Source of the DNA: Erodium maritimum
Lineage: Eukaryota > Streptophyta > Magnoliopsida > Geraniales > Geraniaceae
Reading direction: 5' to 3'
Length of the DNA: 64,000 nt
Assembly: GCA_963921825.1 (NCBI GenBank)
Contig: OY997588.1
Coordinates: 136,865,203 to 136,929,202, forward strand
This document shows, piece by piece, positions 10,683 through 21,141 of this stretch. The notes below the pieces were generated by a model. The model saw only the letters and a program-made list of their open reading frames with translations, searched no databases and was not told the DNA's origin. The stretch's first letter is position 1. Every line of letters begins with the position of its first letter. The position numbers and the translations under genes were made by a program.

Positions 10683-10875
10683 GGGAAAACTACTAATACC
10701 TACCCAAAATCATGCCCATTTAACTGATGTTTACCCTGAAGTTTAAAGTTAACTGATGAATACCCTTAAGTTTCGAAAATGTAACTCAAAACCCCTATGT
10801 CAGCTAAAATGACGAAAATACCCTCAACTACACTTCAATAATTATGTCAAAAAAATTATTTAAAAATTACTTTTG

Positions 10876-10909
<34 letters not shown>

Positions 10910-11129
10910 TTATTAAATGACTTCATTTTTATTTAAAAAATCACTTCATTTATATTTTAAAAAAAAAACTAATTAAAAAAATCACTGAGGGTATTTTCGT
11001 CATTTTAGCTGACAGATGGGGGTTTTAGTTACAAGTCGTAACTTCAGGGTATGCATCAGTTAACTTTAAACTTCAGGGTAAACATCAGTTAAATGAGCAT
11101 GGTTTTGGGTAGGTATTGGTAATTTTCCC
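10683..11129. mobile_element. Mutator-type MITE (447 bp)
   Basis: Long inverted terminal repeats (left GGGAAAACTACTAATACC, right reverse-complement GGGAAAATTACCAATACC) extend for well over 100 bp and enclose an AT-rich core with a TA microsatellite (10870-10907). The flanks are TATATATAG (10674-10682) and TATACATAG (11130-11138), a 9-bp target duplication with one mismatch. A 9-bp duplication is typical of Mutator-like elements. There is no coding capacity, so it depends on a transposase elsewhere. Confidence 0.8.
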
Positions 11130-11216
11130 TATACATAGAGAACTGCATGGTGGCAGACGACGATGCGACAAAACCGACATAACAAACAGTCTTATCAACA
11201 GTGTTGACAGACATAA

Positions 11217-11474
11217 GAGCACCCACAGTCATATCGCCGGCAGCTGGCGAGATGAATTAAAAAAATATATTTTTGGCTTATAGCCAGCACCCCACAGTCA
11301 TCTCGCCGACAGTTGGCTTTATGATAACTCATTCCTTCATATATTTGCTCCCCACCAGCGACAAGTGCTGGTGATAAGCTAACAGCCAGCACTCCTAGCC
11401 AGCAATTTTATATTCATTTCTCTCTCTTCGTTTTTGCTCCCAGCTAGCTCCCAACCAGCCCACTATGGATGCTC
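11217..11474. mobile_element. Tourist (PIF/Harbinger) MITE
   Basis: 258 bp with inverted ends GAGCACCCACAGTC and, reverse-complemented, GAGCATCCATAGTG, flanked by the 3-bp duplication TAA (11214-11216 and 11475-11477). TAA duplications and GAGCATCC-type termini are characteristic of Tourist MITEs mobilised by Harbinger transposases. The termini resemble those of the Harbinger element at 33450-35256 (GAGCATCTTCAGT). Confidence 0.85.
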
Positions 11475-11509
11475 TAAGGAGCCCAACAGACAAGTTAAGA
11501 TTAAGATTT

Positions 11510-12781
11510 GGGAAAATTTCATTTTACCACCCTGTCAAACATTTAACTTTAGTTTCATACCCTGGCATAAATTTTTATCAGTTTCATACCCTGGCAAACT
11601 TTTAATTTCACTTTCATACCCAGCCGGGTAAAATGTCCAAAATACCCCTAACTATTACTCAAATTTTCATCTCATGCCATTGCCTCAGAATTTGAAAAGA
11701 GGTGAAATGACAATAATACCATTCATTGTTTAGGGTGTTAAACTGAAAATTTCAATAATTTTAAAACAAAATTAGTTTTTTTTATAAATTCAATTTTTAA
11801 TTTCAAAAAATCGAATTTTAATTTTAAAAATACATAAAATCAATTTTTTATATAAAAATATTTTTTTTTATTAAAAACAGTTTTATTTTAAAAAAAATTA
11901 ATTTTATTTATATTAAAAAAAAAAACTGGATCGCGAACTCTTCTTCTCCGGCGTGGTCTCCGGCCACCCCTCCTCCGCCGGCGTCGTCCCCGACCCCTCC
12001 CACTTCGCCGGTGTCGTCCCCGACCTCCTCCCTCAAAGCTCAAGCATCGCAGGCGTGGTGGTTCCCTCCTCCGGCGTCGTCCTCTCCAGCGGTCTTTTAC
12101 AGACGCGATTATCTGGTGAGGGAGCAGAGCTCCGGCGGCAATTGTGGCTTTTCCGGCCTTGACGTCGGCAAGGTATTGGATGAATCGCTCGCGGTCGTGG
12201 CTCATGAACCTGTCCTGGTAGAATCTCATCGCCGGCGTCGTGGTTCAGATCTGATTTGGTTCAGATCTGAACCACGACGCCGACGATGCTTGAGGGAGGA
12301 GGGAAGAGGCCGGGGACGACGACGGCGGAGGAGGGGTGGCCGGAGACCAGCCGGAGAAGACGCAGTCGCGTCTGATTTTTTTTTTAAATAAAAATGATTT
12401 TTATATAAAAATTGTTTTTAATAAAAAAATATTTTTATATAAAAAAACATTTTTTATGTATTTTTAAAATTAAAATCTGATTTTTTGAAATTAAAAATTG
12501 AATTTATATAAAAAAATGATTTTGTTTTAAAATTATTGAAATTTTCAGTTTAACACCCTAAACAATGAAGGGTATTATTGTCATTTCACCTCTTTTCAAA
12601 TTCTGAGGCAATGGCATGGGATGAAAATTTGAGTAATAGTTAAGGGTATTTTGGACATTTTACCCAGCTGGGTATGAAAGTGAAATTAAAAGTTTGCTAG
12701 GGTATGAAACTGATAAAAATTTATGGCAGGATATGAAACTGAAGTTAAATGTTTTACAGGGTAGTAAAATGAAATTTTCCC
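11510..12781. mobile_element. Pack-MULE with very long inverted repeats and captured gene DNA
   Basis: The termini GGGAAAATTTCATTTTACC are inverted and flanked by a perfect 9-bp duplication TTAAGATTT (11501-11509 and 12782-12790). The inverted arms do not stop at the terminal repeat: they continue through the AT-rich zone into GC-rich sequence (CTTCTCCGG..GGTCTCCGGCCACCCCTCC matched on the other strand near 12290-12360), so each arm is about 540 bp and only about 230 bp is unpaired loop. The loop holds a DUF2828 gene fragment. The element has no transposase. The GC jump (arms about 20% GC outside, core above 60%) is the usual mark of captured host DNA. Confidence 0.88.
12100..12229 (-). pseudogene. 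Captured fragment of a DUF2828-family gene
   Basis: On the minus strand about 43 codons read as SHDRERFIQYLADVKAGK followed by IAAGALLPHQIIASV. This matches a conserved stretch of plant DUF2828 (TROVE/vWA-related) proteins of unknown function, where a ...AGKxxIAAGALLPHEII motif is typical. DUF2828 proteins are several hundred residues long, so this is a short internal piece. The frame runs on at both ends into low-complexity Arg-rich sequence from the transposon arms. I am fairly sure of the family because the core motif is unusually specific; expression or function cannot be judged. Confidence 0.72.
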
Positions 12782-12790
12782 TTAAGATTT

Positions 12791-13003
12791 CTTCGAAAGA
12801 GGCTCTCTCAAGAGTTTTTTACTACACCCCTTTAATACAAACTTCATTACTGCTACTAATTTATTTATTTTCCACTTATCTCCTTATCATACAATTAATA
12901 AACATAATAAAATGAAAGTTTACAACTTCACCTTAACGTGAATAACATTCGCAGGTGGCGCGTGACAGTTTATAATCTATACCTATCATAAAACGTTGAC
13001 GTC
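12791..13003. other. Short spacer 3' of the DUF761 gene
   Basis: AT-rich sequence with no feature except possible 3' processing signals for the minus-strand gene that ends at 13004 (AATAAA-like words occur on both strands). Confidence 0.3.
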
Positions 13004-13561
13004 TCATCCACAACGATGAACCGAATCTCTAACCGGAGTACCAGCAGCCGTCCATTTCTGCGACCTGAGCTGCCTGTAGAACCTTTCGATAAACTCCTCT
13101 GCCGCTTTGTCCACGTGGCAGTCCACGTCAGCAGCGTCCTTCAGCGGGAACGGCGAGTCCGTCACCCTCACCAGCCGCCCCACGGGTCCCACCAACGGCG
13201 ACACCTCCACCTCCGATAACTCCCCGTCTCTATACAACGACGGCGCGTAAAGTTCACCGTCACGCGCTCGGAAGTGCTGTCTGTAACGGCTGTAATAAGC
13301 TGGGCTGTCGCTGCAGCTGAACTCGTACTCCCTCCTCCGGCCCGGAGAGCGAACGTCGTCGTTTCGGCAGGACCCTCGGCACCCGAGCTCCGTGTGGTGG
13401 CGGATCACGAGGTCGTGCAGGGCCTCCCGTAGGATCTTGCCACGTCGCATCAGATCGAACAAGAGCTTGGTCCTGGACACACCCTTTTGAAGCATCAAGA
13501 AAAATAGACGGACAACGTTGCATGTCTTCCCGGCGATCAACGGCGGATCGGTCGGCTCCAT
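13004..13561 (-). CDS. DUF761 family protein (ACRE146/A70-like)
   Basis: An intact single-exon frame of 185 residues. The start at 13561 (MEPTDPPLIAGK) is preferred over an in-frame ATG at 13624 because a TATA-like box lies between them at 13597-13604 and because family members begin in this way. The N-terminal part (NVVRLFFLMLQKGVSR) is the hydrophobic basic segment typical of the family. The C-terminus carries the DUF761 signature DKAAEEFIERFYRQLRSQK. The middle is Arg/Tyr/Ser-rich (YEFSCSDSPAYYSR). Plant relatives include proteins rapidly induced by elicitors, but their biochemical role is unknown. There are no neighbours on the same strand nearby, and no sign of damage. GC content is well above the surroundings, as expected for a real exon. 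Confidence 0.87.
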   Translation of the reverse strand: MEPTDPPLIAGKTCNVVRLFFLMLQKGVSRTKLLFDLMRRGKILREALHDLVIRHHTELGCRGSCRNDDVRSPGRRREYEFSCSDSPAYYSRYRQHFRARDGELYAPSLYRDGELSEVEVSPLVGPVGRLVRVTDSPFPLKDAADVDCHVDKAAEEFIERFYRQLRSQKWTAAGTPVRDSVHRCG

Positions 13562-13596
13562 AATATGCTCTGGTTTCGGTACTGAGTGGGAGCTGG

Positions 13597-13604
13597 TATT
13601 TAAA
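13597..13604 (-). promoter_or_regulatory. TATA-like box of the DUF761 gene
   Basis: The minus strand reads TTTAAATA about 36-43 bp upstream of the chosen ATG, implying a very short 5' leader. Confidence 0.4.
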
Positions 13605-13624
13605 AAGGCCGAAGGTGGCATCAA

Positions 13625-16340
13625 AATATCTAACGGAGTTTTATTATTTATTGTTTATAAAATAAACATTTCTGACGATCATGAAACATTTATTTATCGT
13701 CAACATGCAATGAGCGTACAAGTCATTAATGATAATGTTTTTGTTTTTTAGCTGTCTTACTTTACTTATAATTCTTGCTATTAGTTCTTGTAATTTTGTG
13801 GTTTTCTTTCTTTTGTAGAAAAGTATAGTTTTAAATATAATGTCTCAATTATAGGAATACGGGTCCTTCTCATCACATCTTTGTCAAATAATGATAATAA
13901 ATTAAAATAAATGTTTAAAAATATTTTGTTTGGTCACTATGTTGTTGTCAAATAGTTCTTTTTGTGGTCATATATAGATGCATGCATGGAAGGAAATAAT
14001 ATGGTTACATAGTGATATAATTTTCTGTTGTTGATTAAGTTATTAACGTAGACAAATAAAGAAATTATCGGAGTTTTTTTTTCGAAAATAGAAATTCTCA
14101 GAGTTAATTTAAAATGATTTATATTTGTAATGTGAAAATCAAATTGTTCTCAGAATAATTTGAATTTGTTTGGAGTTTGATTACAGGTTATTATGTGATT
14201 TGTGAAACAGCAGAAAAAAAATACTTCTCTCTCAGTTTCTCTTATGGATTTTTTCTATCGCAAGAAGTTTTATGGACTGATGGAGTGGAACGTGTAATAA
14301 TTAATTTGGAGTATGCGTAATTACTAACGAAAACACCATCATAATTACGTTTTTTATTTGATATAATGACGGTTAAGTTTTTATAATTGTTATATATGAT
14401 ATATATGTTAGTATGTTACTTGCCATGTAAGTTATTTTGGTCATGATTTATCTTTGAAAAGTTTTCCATGCATGCTTATAAAGTTTATACTGATTGTGTA
14501 TATATCAAGTAAAGTTTTTTGTTTTCTTTTTTGAAAATTAAAGAAGAGTGCTTGTCATATATTATATCACGAAAAGATATACATTCAATCTGTTGAAACA
14601 CGCAAAGAAAACAATAATATTGCAGATTCCAAACCGCAACAATATAACATAATACGTACAACCACATTTACAATGTATACAGTTATTTGTAAAGATTTGA
14701 ACCTAAGACCTACCTTGTGAAAGATAAGCTTTAGACCACTAAGGTGTCCCTTAGAGACATATCAAGTAAAGTTCTTGGCCATTAAGAAGAATATTTATTT
14801 TATTTTATCAAATAGCTAAGTATTTGTATTGTAGTTTTTGGACCGATATTTCAATATTGATAATGATACAGACATACAGTATTCATCTTTAAAAATAAAC
14901 AAATAGCCACTAATTGTTGCTAATTGGTGCTATGTAAATCGGATAATTGTATTTGAGTTCACATGTTTCATGTGATATGTATAAATATTGTTATGGATGA
15001 TATTCATGATAACCACTGGCTTTTTTAAAAAAATTAGTCCATATATTATCAAAAATTCCGTTGAAGTGACGACTACTTGATAATTAATTTTTTTTTAAAA
15101 TATTGTCACGTCCTAATTAACAACAGAGACAGCAATAAGTGACAATAAGCTTGTAGATTACATAACATTTTCTAATAATATTCGGAAATTAAATTACTGT
15201 TTATTGAAGTAATGTATATGAACCATTTTGACCATTATGCAAATAACAAAACAAAATACGGTTAAGGCACATCAAGCGTTTTTACTTCTGAATTCATGTA
15301 ACAGTCTATTACTGGATTATAATAGGAAAATTTTGTGTATGTAATTAAGTATTTAATTTATGGGACTAAAGAAGAAGTTCTAGAAAGAAAAAAAGGTTTT
15401 GTTTGTTTGCTGTTTGGAGTTAGTTTCCAAGCTCAGGAGTGCAATGAAGATTGTTTTCGCTTTATATATAGAGAACGAAGATTATTGTTGAAGGTATACA
15501 TTATGAAGGTGGGGGGTCCTCTTCAATGGCTACTATTACACCAAATAGTATTAAATGATATTACGATCTTGGGATTGTTTTTTAGGCTTTCGTATATTGC
15601 GATTGCTTTTGCACTCTTATTATAGAGAGGTTTTCTCTATAATACTTTTTTTCTAAATACTATCATGGTTTCATAACTTATTGTTTAATAAGAAACATTC
15701 ATAACAATGACATGCAGTGAATTAGAATGGATTAGTCAATGAATTCACTTAATTCGATCAAAATATTTTGTTTAACGAATTGACAACACAATGGCCCGTG
15801 GAATTCAAGGCAACTGAATAGTTGTCAAATTGAGATGAATGATGTTTCGGTCTATTATAACTTTTGCGATTTGTGATGCGTCTCTTAATCATAGAGGATC
15901 ATGTGTATTAATATTTTCCCCGTTTTCTCCACCATTACAAATTGCGTTTATGTCTTTTTTGTCTTTTTTCTCATTTTTACTGTTTCTCCGCCATTTCATA
16001 TGTTCAACATCAATAATTGTATGACACAACTTTTACAAAGAGAAATTTTTTGACTAATCGTAGCACGACTCTTTCATGCCTAGTTTGGGAGTAAGTATTG
16101 GAATACCGTTTACTTGAACTTCTTATAAAACATGCTCACACCATATGCCTCTATTCCAAGTCGCACAAGAAAATGATAATTGGTTGAATATTACCAAAAA
16201 AAAGTTGAGAAATTCGGCAAATTTTATCAACAACACGAGCAAAACCAAATTCTCGAGATATCTGATGATCAGATTTTAGATGTGACCAGTGCCCAACACA
16301 CCCAATAAAACAAACCACCATCCTGGACATTTGGATGAGA
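13625..16340. other. AT-rich intergenic region
   Basis: About 2.7 kb upstream of the DUF761 gene. Open frames are short and lack any domain. It includes one tRNA-like repeat (14686-14752). Nothing else supportable was found on either strand. Confidence 0.5.
14686..14752 (-). repeat. tRNA-derived SINE-like head
   Basis: The minus strand reads CACCTTAGTGGTCTAAAGC and, about 30 bp later, GGTTCAAATC. These resemble the A and B boxes of a tRNA-type Pol III promoter. Flanks do not complete a tRNA cloverleaf and I see no tail, so this is at best a decayed SINE head. Confidence 0.35.
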
Positions 16341-16344
16341 ATTA

Positions 16345-17690
16345 TGATGAGGATTTAATCTGGCCTGACTTACTATGGGAACCAAAAATTCCTCCCAAGA
16401 TTGTTGCATTTGTCTGGCTCTTGTATATGAATGTAGTTCCAACAAAATGTTTTTATTAGCCAGAGGAATTTATTCTGACAATTTTTGGTGTCCCTTTTTT
16501 CTTGAGGATCCTGAACAGATTGATCATCTCTTCCTTGGCTGCTCTTTTTCTTGGTCTGTATGGGCTCTTTGCTTGGACTGGTGGGGGATTAAAGCTGTCT
16601 GCCCTGAGACTATTCAAGAGTGGTTCATCTCTTGGAAAGGTCTTGGACCTCAAAAAAGCTATCTCCCAGTGGAAAGTGCTAGTGTTTATAATTATCTGGA
16701 GGATTTGGTTGGGGAGAAACCAATTTATTTTCAACAGTTTAAGTCCTCATACTGATGAAATTCTGCAGCAAATTCAGAATGACTCATATCAATTGTTCTG
16801 GGCCAATTTCAATAAGGACTACTCATTTTCCTTTCTAAATTGGTTAAATAATCCCATTGATTGCTATAAGAGAAAAATCACTCCCTTACAGGACAGGTTG
16901 AGGCTGGTGGATTTATAACAGGTTTGGATTTTGGATTATTTGGAGGCTGTTTCTGAAGATTTTGGGGCTTGGGAGGGTTATGGGAAGGGTTGGGGAGTGT
17001 GGTGAGGTTGTTGAGGCACCCTGGGTTTGGGGACTCTTATTCTGAGTATGGGAGATCTTTACTTGTCTTGTTGTAGAAGGGATAGGTTTTAGGTTGAGAG
17101 TTTTGCTTTTTCAGTAATTGTTGTGGTTGTTTTTTTACCATCTACAGGGTTTGCTTTTAATGCTTCTGTAGCTTGAGGGGTACAATGCCTCCTTGTGAAG
17201 CTTTGGGTGATTCAGTTGGGTTGCATCGGTTTTATCTTTAAGTTAGGGACAATACTGCTGAAATTGGAGACTTGTTTTGCTGTGACTATTTGCAATTGCT
17301 GTAAGTGCAGATGTGGTGGATTGCTGCTGGTGTTTGTCCATAAGCATTTTGGTGTGAAGGCCTGGGTAATTGGCCGTGTAAGTCATGTTTGTTGAGAGGG
17401 CCTTGGTTAGTTCTAAGTACCTCTTTTTGGGTGACTGTGGCTGTTTAAAGTTGGTTATTTTTAAATTACTTGTTACACAAGTAGGGTTTGTTGTCTTGGG
17501 GTTTAGATTTGGGTAACGTGTGACTCAAGTTATTATTGGTTGAGTTATTGTTAGATAGCTTGCATCTCAAGTAAAAGTTATTTGGGGCCATTTTTGGTAC
17601 CTTGATGTACAAGTAACTTTGAGGATTTCCCTTGCCTTACACCTTTACTTCAAAGGCTAAGGATATAAAATTTTAAAAAAATTGTTGATA
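16345..17690 (+). mobile_element. LINE 3' end (5'-truncated)
   Basis: A zf-RVT coding remnant (16349-16918) is followed by about 770 bp of T/G-rich untranslated sequence ending near 17690 in an A-rich tail (TATAAAATTTTAAAAAAATT). This is the 3' portion of an L1-type LINE; RT and endonuclease are absent. No target duplication was identified. Confidence 0.65.
16349..16918 (+). pseudogene. zf-RVT domain of a LINE reverse transcriptase, broken
   Basis: The frame reads LLWEPKIPPKIVAFVWLLYM, then shifts frame, giving DPEQIDHLFLGCSFSWSVWA in one frame, and later KVLVFIIIWRIWLGRNQFIF in another. This is the order of the plant zf-RVT domain: W/PPK.. entry, a Cys/His cluster, and the IWxxWxxRNxxIF exit. 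At least one in-frame stop (near 16456) and two frame changes mean it is not functional. It sits in AT-rich spacer with no linked upstream RT. Confidence 0.75.
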
Positions 17691-17699
17691 AAAAAAGTA

Positions 17700-18239
17700 G
17701 GAAGAGAAGAAGCATGAGAAATCAAGTTGTAAACTAGGTTAGTGTTTTACATGGTATACTAGAGCCAAGGGCTTTGGTTAATTCGTAGGTCTGTCCAAAT
17801 AATACAGAGACTATTGTTTTTTTTTTCATAAAATAAACACTTTTTTGGGGTAAGTTCGTGTATAGTCATCCAGATATGGTATTTACGATGCGGTTATGAC
17901 CTATCTGTCGATATATTTGTGTTTAGAGAGTTCTTCTGATCGTGCCAGACGTTTATTTTTTCAGCCGCGTGTCGCCTCCACGTGCCATATCATGCATTCA
18001 CGTTAGTCTCCACGTGCCACCCCACTCGTCACACGTGACCCTCACGCGCCACCACCACTGGTTGCGCTTGTCTCATGCGCCACCGCCGCTGACTGGCACC
18101 TACCTGTCCGGATAATTTCTGTTCTGAATTCCTTTCTTCTTTTATTGTTGTTGGTTCATTGGGAGGCAAACATAAAAATTCAGTTTCATATGCAATTCTT
18201 TTTATGGAACGCACAACGGACTATAAATTAACGGGTTCC
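17700..18239. other. Spacer with three G-box words
   Basis: Mostly AT-rich. CACGTG occurs at 17979-17984, 18011-18016 and 18032-18037 in a short GC-rich patch of CACGTGCCA-like repeats. No gene is close enough to assign them. Confidence 0.4.
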
Positions 18240-18671
18240 AATTATTTTGTTTGATTCAAGGATATTCGTATATATTTATGAAGTATCTCATAAATGATAA
18301 TATTGTTAGCGCTCTTAAATTTGACAAGGATTGGTTAAGGGATAATTCTCATTTATTCCTACTTATTATGAATTCAATTGACCCAAATTAGTCAGCGTTA
18401 TTAATCATTGTGAATATGTGAGGAAATTGATTGTTTATTAAGAATTTTTATATTTTGGAAAAAGAAATATTGCTCGTGTATATATGATGTTTGTTAAGGG
18501 TTTTGTCGTGCTGAACAACACGACCAAACACTTCAAACGTACTTTATAAACTTGAAGGATACTTATGAAGAATTGAATATTTTGATGCCGCTTAGTGCAT
18601 ATGTTAAAGTTTAACTCGCTCAGAGAGAACAACTTGAAGAATTGAATATTTTATGGGTCTATGTTGGTCAA
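18240..18671 (+). pseudogene. Copia gag relic
   Basis: Pieced from several frames, the plus strand shows DWLRDNSHLFLLIMNSIDP, then ILEKEILLVYI, then YEELNILMP.SAYVK and RSERTT/QREQLEELNILWVYV. This order (an NSI block, a basic block and TYEELN..PLS..VK..QREQL) is the gag of a plant copia element. Many stops and shifts are present, so it is old. It is cut at about 18672 where a dispersed repeat (18690-19165) begins. No LTR belonging to it is found. Confidence 0.5.
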
Positions 18672-18689
18672 TGAAGCGTGTTTCGGCAC

Positions 18690-19165
18690 AACATATACAG
18701 CGACAGGGGGGTTCAAGGCATCCTCACCTCGCGGAATGAGTGCGAGATGGTCCGGGGGGGGGGGGGGGCAAGTCGGGTATACCGCCCCCTGAATGTAGGA
18801 TGATAGTGGTACCATCAAGATCCGACTCAATGTTCCCCTACCAACTCAGGGGTCAGCAATCCCGCGCTTTAGAGCCCTACTACTATCAGTCAAGGGAGGA
18901 CGGTGCACGCTGACATCCTGGGGGAATATCCAGTCCACCACTATAAGAAGCTACAATGAGTCTGCTCGGCCGTTGAAACCCCGTTTGGAGCTGCTACATC
19001 GGTGCTCTTTGGACGCTGTCGTAGTACTATTCCTCGAACACCACAAGATTCTACAAGAGCAATTTCGTTTTATGTTCTGTCAGTATTTTCAATTTCCATA
19101 CTGTTGTGCTTGTCAGGTGTAAACATTTTCCATTTATAATATTCCTCGTATTTACTAAAAAAAAG
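18690..19165 (+). mobile_element. Dispersed 3'-tailed repeat, copy 1
   Basis: About 480 bp similar to 51190-51715 and 58740-59235 in the same orientation. Shared landmarks are CTCACC..GGAATGAGT, TACCGCC, GAGCCCTACTACTATCA, AAGGGAGGACG and a 3' end of ATTTATAATATxxxxCGT followed by an A-rich tail. It contains a 15-G run at 18754-18768. The directional 3' end suggests a retroposon; no coding frame is kept. Confidence 0.55.
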
Positions 19166-19264
19166 ATAAGGAAGAAAATAAATTACGAACCCAAAATCAT
19201 GTGACGGAGATCATGATTGATCTCATCACAAGATCACCGTCAATAAGTCCGAAAAAAACAGATT

Positions 19265-20640
19265 GGCTTTTTTTTTGAACGAATGGTGCAACTTTATAAC
19301 TTTAAAACATTACATTATCATGCATCGGGGAACATGCTCCCCGACCATCGGAAGGCCAACATTAACGAACAAATGTTCACTGGACCTTATACTATAATAA
19401 CCGTTTCAGACGGTTTTTGATGCCTCGTGGGCAGAGAGAGAAGGCGGAGAGGGAGAACAAGGTACCAGAGATCTTGAGGGACCTCAACAACAATGGTAAT
19501 GATGGGAGGCAAAGCATCGTCTGGGGACCCCTCCCAAAGCCAGTCCCCGATTCTCAGACGATGCGTCATCCCTCCCGGCGGGGCATCTCCCCCGCCCTCG
19601 TTATGGCTTCCCGTAGAGGAACAACCATCCTAGGGTGGCTTATCTCGGGCAGCCAGGTGCTACCCCAATGCAAAGGACGGGGCCCTGGGTTAGGTCTCGG
19701 ATCCAACGTCACACATGCACCCCGTCCTTTAAGCAGCCTATCCTTAGGTCTCGGATCCAACGCCAGTGGGATGAGACCAACGTCCCCCCAGAGCCCGATC
19801 AATGTCGCGTCATCTTCCAGATTCTCTTCTAGAGCAGTGTCACCACCTCGGTCCTTGGGCCTCCGACCAGCTCCGGAATCAACCCTCCCGGAGAGCGACC
19901 AGTCCCTCTGTTGCCGCCGTGCCCAAGTTCCTGTTAGGGCACCCATATGGGCCAGCACCAACCGTCCACGCAAAATCGGCCCATCACCAAGCTCAGGCCC
20001 ATGCTCTAACGCCGCCCTTCCGTAGGGGTCCCAAACCCTACGTCGCCTTTGCGGCCATTGACGATGATAAACTCTAGGGGAGACGGCTGCCACCTCCGGC
20101 ACGATCGTGTGACCCATCTAGTGCCCCGCTGCAGCCTGTACTGTCGCCGCCCGTGATGTCACCAGAGTAAGGTCATGGTGAGGCCGGATAAGAAACGTCG
20201 GCTTGGGTGAAGCCCCCCAATAACGTGGGGCAGAAACCACCTGTGGCCGCCGCCGTAGGATCCCGGGGCGAAATTCCCCACGCAGAGGAGGTGGCGGATC
20301 CAGCCCATCCTCCAGGGGGTGGGGGGGGGGGGACCAGGGTGTCATGTATCTCGGAGTCGGAATCGACGATGTGAGGGAGGAGGAGGAAGCGAAGATGGAT
20401 GATGATGGCCAAACCCTACGGGTTTTATCCCCCGCACCAGGCGTGGTCTATGAGGAAAGTGATCGGATGGGACTAGGAAGCACCAGATCGGCCTCTCCAA
20501 GAGAAGCAACGTCGACTGAGTAGAACCTAGGCAACACACCGACAACGATGTCAAGAAACAATACCACATCGACAGGGCTAGGGATAGGCGAGGGTCCCTG
20601 ACGAGACGGTGCTTTTTTGGTTATTCTGCTCATAAGCTTT
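19265..20640 (-). mobile_element. Retroposon-like insertion, unclassified
   Basis: On the minus strand a GC-rich, gene-like segment runs from about 20640 (ATGAGCAGAATAACC) through several long but overlapping open frames (for example 20117-19566, 183 residues) and finishes in AAGTTGCACCATTCGTTC plus eight or nine A at 19266. That is a retroposon 3' end. The sequence also carries an internal direct duplication (GGTCTCGGATCCAACG at 19693 and 19759) and a 12-G run near 20321-20332. I recognise no protein domain, so the frames are probably chance GC-rich openings or a decayed LINE ORF1. Confidence 0.4.
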
Positions 20641-20818
20641 GTATTAGTTTGTGGTGGGTGTTAAGAGAGAGAATGAGTGGGTTACCACATGCAATTTCCC
20701 CTACAGATTCATGCAGCAGTGAGATATTCACAACTTCAAAATGTCAATATTCAGCTACAAAAACGATCCCAATACTTACAAATTAAATCTAACTTGCGCC
20801 ATAGTAAGACAGGCAGAA

Positions 20819-21141
20819 ATGGCGGAGAAAAAGAAGTGGGAGGGGAAGGTGAGCGCTATCGTAAAAAAAGCGAGCGCCGACCAAATATGGCCTCTCTTCA
20901 CCGACTTTTTCAACCTCCACCACTGGTTCCAAAGCCTCGCCACCTGCTACGGCGTCTCCGGTTCCAACGGTGAGCCGGGCTGCGTCCGATTCTGCTCCGG
21001 TTTTTCCTTGCCATCGTCTGAGGGTGGCTCCACCAGAAGCTGGTCCAAGGAGAGGGTGGTGGCCGTCGATCACGCTGACCGATGTTTGACCTACGAGATG
21101 GTGGACAGCAACATCGGGTCCGAGTGGTATGTATCACGCTG
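20819..21141 (+). pseudogene. Polyketide cyclase/START-like gene fragment (lachrymatory-factor-synthase type)
   Basis: From ATG 20819 (MAEKKKWEGKVSAIVKKASA) about 107 residues follow the plant family related to lachrymatory factor synthase, in the Bet v 1/START fold: QIWPLFTDFFNLHHWF, LATCYGV, GCVRFCSGF, SWSKERVVAVD, LTYEMVDSNIG. These proteins bind small ligands in a helix-grip pocket and are normally about 150-160 residues. Here similarity stops at SEWYVSR and a TGA follows at 21140, with no homologous sequence further on. It is therefore missing its C-terminal third. A GTATGT donor-like word sits at 21129, but I prefer truncation because the frame through it still aligns with the family. 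It abuts the 3' end of the lipase pseudogene on the opposite strand. Confidence 0.75.

Noticed and set aside
13562-13624. Upstream ATG at 13624 for the DUF761 gene
   Set aside because: The TATA-like box would then lie inside the coding region, and the extra 21 residues do not resemble family N-termini.
19417-20117. Overlapping 183-202 residue frames on both strands
   Set aside because: GC-rich sequence is open in several frames at once, with internal duplications and no domain, so coding cannot be supported.
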